This document shows, one piece after another, positions 60,982 to 64,000 of a DNA stretch of 64,000 nucleotides (position 1 is the first letter of the stretch; every line of letters starts with the position of its first letter). The position numbers were made by a program, and so were the translations under genes. The stretch is from contig JADKIY010000002.1 in NCBI GenBank assembly GCA_016722575.1, positions 1 through 64,000 on the forward strand, read 5' to 3'. The notes beneath the pieces are model-generated. The model saw only the letters and a program-made list of their open reading frames with translations, had not been told where the DNA came from and did no database searches. Source of the DNA: Elusimicrobiota bacterium (GTDB taxonomy: Bacteria > Elusimicrobiota > Elusimicrobia > FEN-1173).

Positions 60982-61378
60982 GGGAAACTCCTCTTGGGTC
61001 CTTTTAATTTCCGTCGTCGCTCGGTGACGAAAAAAAATGGGGGTTCTTCAACTCAAATACTTGCAACATTGTAGCCAAATTCGATAGAAATGATTTGCGG
61101 GACATAACGAACTAAGCTTAGTCCCATATTTACATGAATTCAATGGCCGAAACCAATTAAATTAACAAGGGAAGTTAAGTTAAAACGCGACGGTTTCCCC
61201 CGTCGAAAAGCGGCAAAACCTGTAAACCATGCAGCGTCACAAAAAACCGTTTCCTTCGTACCTCATGCTACCCGTATTGCCCGAGGCCGGATCCCACAAT
61301 TTTTCTCCGGCTGAGGATAACCCCTGGATTCCGGCTAAAAGCATGCCGGAATGACGGGCATAAGGATTTACTGCCAGC
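60982..61378. other. Intergenic region upstream of the fibre gene and downstream of SRAP
   Basis: AT-rich. Contains a 12-bp perfect palindrome ACTAAGCTTAGT (61111-61122), a possible minus-strand -10 TACAAT near 61071-61076 without a good -35, and a hairpin repeat (61328-61352). No gene seen. Confidence 0.55.
61328..61352. repeat. Dispersed-type hairpin repeat (ATTCCGGC...GCCGGAAT)
   Basis: 8-bp stem ATTCCGGC / GCCGGAAT, 9-nt loop, framed by CTGG and GACGGG. It matches the common bacterial dispersed-hairpin style (GATTCC...GGAATGACGG) and may act as a weak terminator for SRAP, which ends at 61379 on the minus strand. Confidence 0.5.
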
Positions 61379-62068
61379 CTAGTCCTTCAGCTTTCGTTCC
61401 CACCCCGCCGCCAGGGGCCTGTCCAAGGCCTCGGTCCAATCAATGGTTTCCCGGTTCCCCCTCAGGAATTCCAGCCAACCCGCGGGACTGGAAGCGGAGG
61501 CGTTCAGCCACCGGTCAAAATGACTCTCGCCCAGGAAGACCGGGGTCCGGTCGTGGCCCATTTGGGCGATGTGGGGCACGGGATCGTCGGTGAGAACGGC
61601 GAAAGATCGCACCACCTCGCCGCTCTCCTTGGACACCCACTCGTCCCAGAGGCCGGCGGCGGCGAAAACGCCTCCCGTTCGGGGAAGAAACCCCACCATG
61701 TTCCCGGCCAGGGGCCCCGTGTAGAGCGGTTCGATGAATTGGGTCATGGGCACCAGGCAATGGCGCCGGGCGAAGGGCTCCCGCCAGGTGGGTTTCTCAA
61801 AGATCGCCGTCGGTCGATGGGTTTTGGGGTCCTCGGAGAAAAGCCGGGCGTTGTGGGTGGCGAATTTCACCCGACGGTCCTTGCTCCAGGCCGGGAGGAG
61901 GCCGAATTCCATGTCGGTCAAGACGCGCTCGTCCCCCTCCCGAAGGACCACCGGCGCCGGCCGGTGCGGCAAAATCCGCCCCCGGGGTTCCGACGCCTTT
62001 CGAAGCAGGGCCTTGAACAGCCGAGCCAATTCTTTCCCGGTCTTGTCAACGATGTACTGGGCGCACAT
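61379..62068 (-). CDS. SRAP (HMCES/YedK-type) abasic-site DNA-protein crosslinker
   Basis: 229 residues, close to the 220-residue YedK. SRAP enzymes use Cys2 to form a thiazolidine link with abasic sites in single-stranded DNA, protecting them from error-prone repair. Seen: MCAQYI start with Cys2 (Ala at position 3, where Gly is usual), the conserved Asn in ATHNARLFSE, Glu in PMTQFIEPLY, and the histidine in IAQMGHDRTPVFL, all four key residues. AAGGAG lies 13 nt before the ATG, which is long but acceptable because Cys2 fixes the start. Diverges from a SOS-like polymerase cassette; their shared region (335 bp) holds candidate regulatory sites. Confidence 0.9.
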   Translation of the reverse strand: MCAQYIVDKTGKELARLFKALLRKASEPRGRILPHRPAPVVLREGDERVLTDMEFGLLPAWSKDRRVKFATHNARLFSEDPKTHRPTAIFEKPTWREPFARRHCLVPMTQFIEPLYTGPLAGNMVGFLPRTGGVFAAAGLWDEWVSKESGEVVRSFAVLTDDPVPHIAQMGHDRTPVFLGESHFDRWLNASASSPAGWLEFLRGNRETIDWTEALDRPLAAGWERKLKD

Positions 62069-62219
62069 GGGGAGGCATTGGCTCCTTGGACTGTCCTGAC
62101 GACGGAAGGATAGCCCGTTCCCGGGGGGCCGTCAAGGACGGGACCGGTCTTTCCGCGGACACAGCGTGGACGGGCCGGTTCGACGAAAAACAGCGTGCTG
62201 TGATTTTTTGACGGGCCGA

Positions 62220-62244
62220 GCGGGGGGTCTCTCTCGCCCCCCGC
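62220..62244. terminator. GC-rich hairpin between divergent genes
   Basis: Stem GCGGGGGG/CCCCCCGC with loop TCTCTCTCG. No T-run follows on either strand, so termination is uncertain; a structural or insulating role is equally possible. Confidence 0.3.
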
Positions 62245-62355
62245 AACGCCCTCCTTGCCGCCCGGGCGCCCTCCCGTGGCGCGGTTGTTTTCGAGGGAGT
62301 GGAAAGTCCCTCGCCCAAGAGACGCTGACTGTCCATGGCGACGTCGAACGGCCGC

Positions 62356-62384
62356 TTGATTTGCATGCTATACATATGTATAGT
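62356..62384 (+). promoter_or_regulatory. Promoter of the RadA-like/PolB cassette
   Basis: TTGATT (62356-62361), 17-bp spacer, TATAGT (62379-62384): a canonical sigma-70-like layout. The spacer and -10 are covered by the palindrome at 62368-62383. GAGGG at 62395-62399 leads to ATG 62404. Confidence 0.7.
62368..62383. promoter_or_regulatory. Perfect 16-bp palindrome CTATACATATGTATAG, LexA-like operator
   Basis: Exact self-complement, overlapping the -10 element. Gram-negative LexA boxes have the CTGT-N8-ACAG form; here the arms are CTAT-N8-ATAG with a similar alternating AT core. Given the DNA-repair genes on both sides it is a candidate SOS operator; the binding protein is not in the window. 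Confidence 0.55.
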
Positions 62385-62403
62385 ATTAAAAATCGAGGGC
62401 CCC

Positions 62404-62976
62404 ATGGTCGCCACGCTTCAACTCTCACAGTATTTGGACTTGCCGAACCCCGTTCCCGGCTGCAACCCGGGGATCCACATTCTGCGGGGCCCGCGTATTC
62501 TCCCCGCCTGGACTCTTCACGAGCTCTCCCCCCACCTGGCTCGGGGAGCCCGGGTGGCCTGGATCGACGCGGGAAACCGTTTTGACGCCTACGGCCTGGC
62601 CAAGGCGGCTCTGTCGCTGGGGGTGGATCCGCGGCGAATCCTGGAGAGGGTTCAATTGGCCCGGCCCTTCAACGCCTTTCAATTGGTCACCATGTTGGCC
62701 CGGAAGATCCAGCCTCTTGGGTTGCCGGTGGTGCTCTCGGACGCCCTGGGGCTCTTTAACGACGATGAACTGCCCCTGGAAGAAGCCCGACGGGCATTCC
62801 AATCCTTTCTGGAGTGTCTGCCCGGAACGGGGCTGCCCCTCCTGTGCCTCCTGCCCGAACACCGCGTTCCCCAAGGCCGTGATTTTTTCACCGCGGAATT
62901 CCTGACGCGGGGCAAAGACGTGCTGACGCTGGAACCCGCCGCCGAGGGGTTTCGGATCGCGCGAAGGGACCTCTGA
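62404..62976 (+). CDS. RadA/RecA-fold protein lacking Walker A (PolB-cassette partner)
   Basis: 190 residues. Start at 62404 is chosen over an in-frame ATG at 62335 because the operator and promoter lie between them. Rad51/RadA-like order: RVAWIDAGNRFDAYGLAKAA (the 'IDTEG' strand), LGVDPRRILERVQLARPFNA (matching the GLDPxxVLxNIxVARAxN block) and LPVVLSDALGLFND in the Walker-B position. The P-loop is missing: ILRGPRILPAWTLHEL sits where GxxGxGKT would be, so ATP hydrolysis is unlikely. By analogy with ImuA/RecA-like partners of translesion polymerases it may recruit or regulate the polymerase. It overlaps the next gene by 1 nt (TGATG). Confidence 0.7.
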   Translation: MVATLQLSQYLDLPNPVPGCNPGIHILRGPRILPAWTLHELSPHLARGARVAWIDAGNRFDAYGLAKAALSLGVDPRRILERVQLARPFNAFQLVTMLARKIQPLGLPVVLSDALGLFNDDELPLEEARRAFQSFLECLPGTGLPLLCLLPEHRVPQGRDFFTAEFLTRGKDVLTLEPAAEGFRIARRDL

Positions 62977-63257
62977 TGGGCCGAACGCTCCCCACCCAGG
63001 TTCAGGCCCAGAAAGACGAGCGGGAGGAGTGGAAGCTCTTCCGCCGGGCCCTTCGCAAGGAGGATCAGGAGGCCTTCGACGCCCTATGGCGCCTGGCCCG
63101 TTACCACGCAGCCCCCGTGGCCATGGGAAGTCAGGCCGTGCCCCTCTTCGGCATCCTGATGGCCATGCTGGTGGGCTTGACCCGGCGGGTCATGGATCTG
63201 GAAGCCCGGCTTCCCGGACCGCCCCCCCATGAGCCGCCTCCCCGGCTGGATCTTTGA
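62976..63257 (+). CDS. Small protein of the polymerase cassette
   Basis: 93 residues. A charged helix (KDEREEWKLFRRALRKEDQE), another helix (AFDALWRLARYHAAPVAMGS), a hydrophobic stretch (AVPLFGILMAMLVGLTRRVM) and a Pro-rich tail. No family recognised. It overlaps the upstream gene by 1 nt and the polymerase gene by 29 nt, so it is translated with both and is probably a subunit or chaperone of the polymerase. Confidence 0.65.
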   Translation: MGRTLPTQVQAQKDEREEWKLFRRALRKEDQEAFDALWRLARYHAAPVAMGSQAVPLFGILMAMLVGLTRRVMDLEARLPGPPPHEPPPRLDL

Positions 63258-64000
63258 CGCCTACCCCGAAGGGACCGGCGTGCGCCTCTGGGTCATCACG
63301 CCCGAGGGGCGGCACGCGTCTTTTTTCGACGACTGGCGGCCGACCTTCTGCGTGGACGGCGACCCCGGGAGCGTCGACACCGCCCGTCGGGTTCTAACCA
63401 AGGCGGGCGTTCCCCTCGAGACGGTTTGGCGGGAAAAGACCGACCTCTACACCGAGCGGACGCGCCGGGTGATGGAGGCCCGGGTGCCGGCCGGCGTCCA
63501 CGGCCGCGTGGTCAAAACCCTACGGAACCTTCGGGTGCCCCTTTTCAACGCCGACATTCCCCCCATCCAGCACTACCACTACGAACGGGGCCATTTTCCC
63601 CTGGCCCGGGGCGAGTTTGAAGCGACGGGCGACCGCCTGGTGAATTTTCATCTGCGGGACGACCCCTGGGCCGTGGATTACGCTCTCCCGCCCCTCACCA
63701 CCCTGCACCTGAGCCTCGCGGGCTCCGAGGTGGCGGGCGCCCTGGACCCCAACCATCGCGCCCTGGGGAGCCTCCGGCTCCTTTACGAGAGCAACGCCTA
63801 CGAGCTGGAGGGCTCCACCGAGGACCAATTCGAATCCCTGGAGCGGCGCCTCAGGGAGTGGGACCCCGACGTGATCACCTCCGACTGGGGCGACAGCTTT
63901 TTGCTGCCCCGGCTGATCGAGCAATCGGCCGGACGCGGACGCCCGCTTCCCTTTTCCCGGGACCCCCGGCGGACCCACGCCGGGCGCGGGTCCCGGAGTT
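63229..64000 (+). CDS. Family-B DNA polymerase with degraded exonuclease domain (partial)
   Basis: 257 codons visible, cut by the right edge. N-terminus SRLPGWIFDAYPEGTGVRLW is the PolB N-domain entry. The exonuclease domain follows, but its metal motifs are lost: the DxE of ExoI is replaced by TLHLSLAGSE, and ExoII reads DPDVITSDWGDSFLLPRLIE instead of a Nx2-3FD form. Proofreading is thus unlikely, as in the PolB2-like family; the polymerase palm lies outside the window. The last codons run into the contig end. ATG at 63229 overlaps the previous gene. Role inferred: error-prone or lesion-bypass synthesis under SOS control. Confidence 0.78.
   Translation, partial: MSRLPGWIFDAYPEGTGVRLWVITPEGRHASFFDDWRPTFCVDGDPGSVDTARRVLTKAGVPLETVWREKTDLYTERTRRVMEARVPAGVHGRVVKTLRNLRVPLFNADIPPIQHYHYERGHFPLARGEFEATGDRLVNFHLRDDPWAVDYALPPLTTLHLSLAGSEVAGALDPNHRALGSLRLLYESNAYELEGSTEDQFESLERRLREWDPDVITSDWGDSFLLPRLIEQSAGRGRPLPFSRDPRRTHAGRGSRS

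Larger units (their letters stand above)
62069..62403. other. Divergent regulatory region between SRAP and polymerase cassette
   Basis: 335 bp. It contains a GC hairpin (62220-62244: GCGGGGGG, 9-nt loop, CCCCCCGC) and the cassette promoter/operator at 62356-62384. No gene-like frame. The hairpin may insulate the two divergent units. Confidence 0.55.

Noticed and set aside
62220..62244. Terminator of a small RNA gene
   Set aside because: Only a GC hairpin without U-tract and no upstream promoter identified.
62335..62403. Upstream ATG 62335 as start of the RadA-like gene
   Set aside because: Would place the promoter and palindrome inside the coding region; ATG 62404 has GAGGG upstream.

Overview
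The window looks like a GC-rich Gram-negative chromosome segment, probably Elusimicrobiota or Omnitrophota. This is inferred from gene content only: a giant YD-repeat protein, a PorV-like barrel with TPRs, a FlgD-like C-terminal sorting domain, a fibre with an ELHYQGKV-type N-terminus, and a PolB/RecA-like repair cassette. No rRNA, tRNA, CRISPR array or transposase was seen.

Left region (1-4579, + strand): a Lon-family AAA+ protease locus with a C-terminal extension of about 645 residues. Its reading frame is broken several times, so both catalytic residues are encoded but in different frames. A strong hairpin terminator (4979-5014) separates it from the convergent giant locus.

Giant locus (5031-40646, - strand): a 7,866-residue uninterrupted frame (signal peptide, thousands of residues of RHS/YD-like repeats, about 40 copies of a 'GQAVV' module, then hydrophobic segments) is followed on the same strand by seven open frames. 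Each takes over within a few bases of where the previous one loses sense. Read as one gene it is about 11,870 codons. The last 1,130 or so residues carry three separate metalloprotease signatures: CPBP/CAAX-type EExxxR-FxxxH-HxxxN, JAMM HxHP-x7-SxxD, and HExxH. The C-termini of the giant protein and of the Lon fusion look related by eye, so the two convergent genes may form one surface/proteolysis system.

Middle (41025-41652, + strand): two small membrane proteins behind a candidate promoter with an inverted repeat. Then a co-directional minus-strand envelope cluster (60981 to 41657): a tandem-repeat fibre, a large secreted Ig/FN3-like protein with a T9SS-like C-terminal domain, a PorV-like barrel plus TPRs, a TPR lipoprotein or periplasmic protein, a TolC-family channel with an AMIN-like N-terminus, and two RND permeases. 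Several junctions are ATGA overlaps. No membrane-fusion (adaptor) gene is present.

Right end (61379-64000): an SRAP/HMCES-type DNA-protein crosslink enzyme diverges from a three-gene cassette (Walker-A-less RadA/RecA-like protein, small protein, family-B DNA polymerase with a degraded exonuclease domain, cut by the window edge). The cassette promoter overlaps a perfect 16-bp palindrome, a candidate SOS/LexA-like operator. This resembles a damage-inducible translesion module.

Frameshifts are unevenly spread. They are dense at 1-2.5 kb, recurrent at 8-17 kb and present at 55.8, 58.55 and 59.55 kb, but absent from 17-53.6 kb. Many sit in homopolymers, so assembly error is the leading explanation, with gene decay or phase variation as alternatives.
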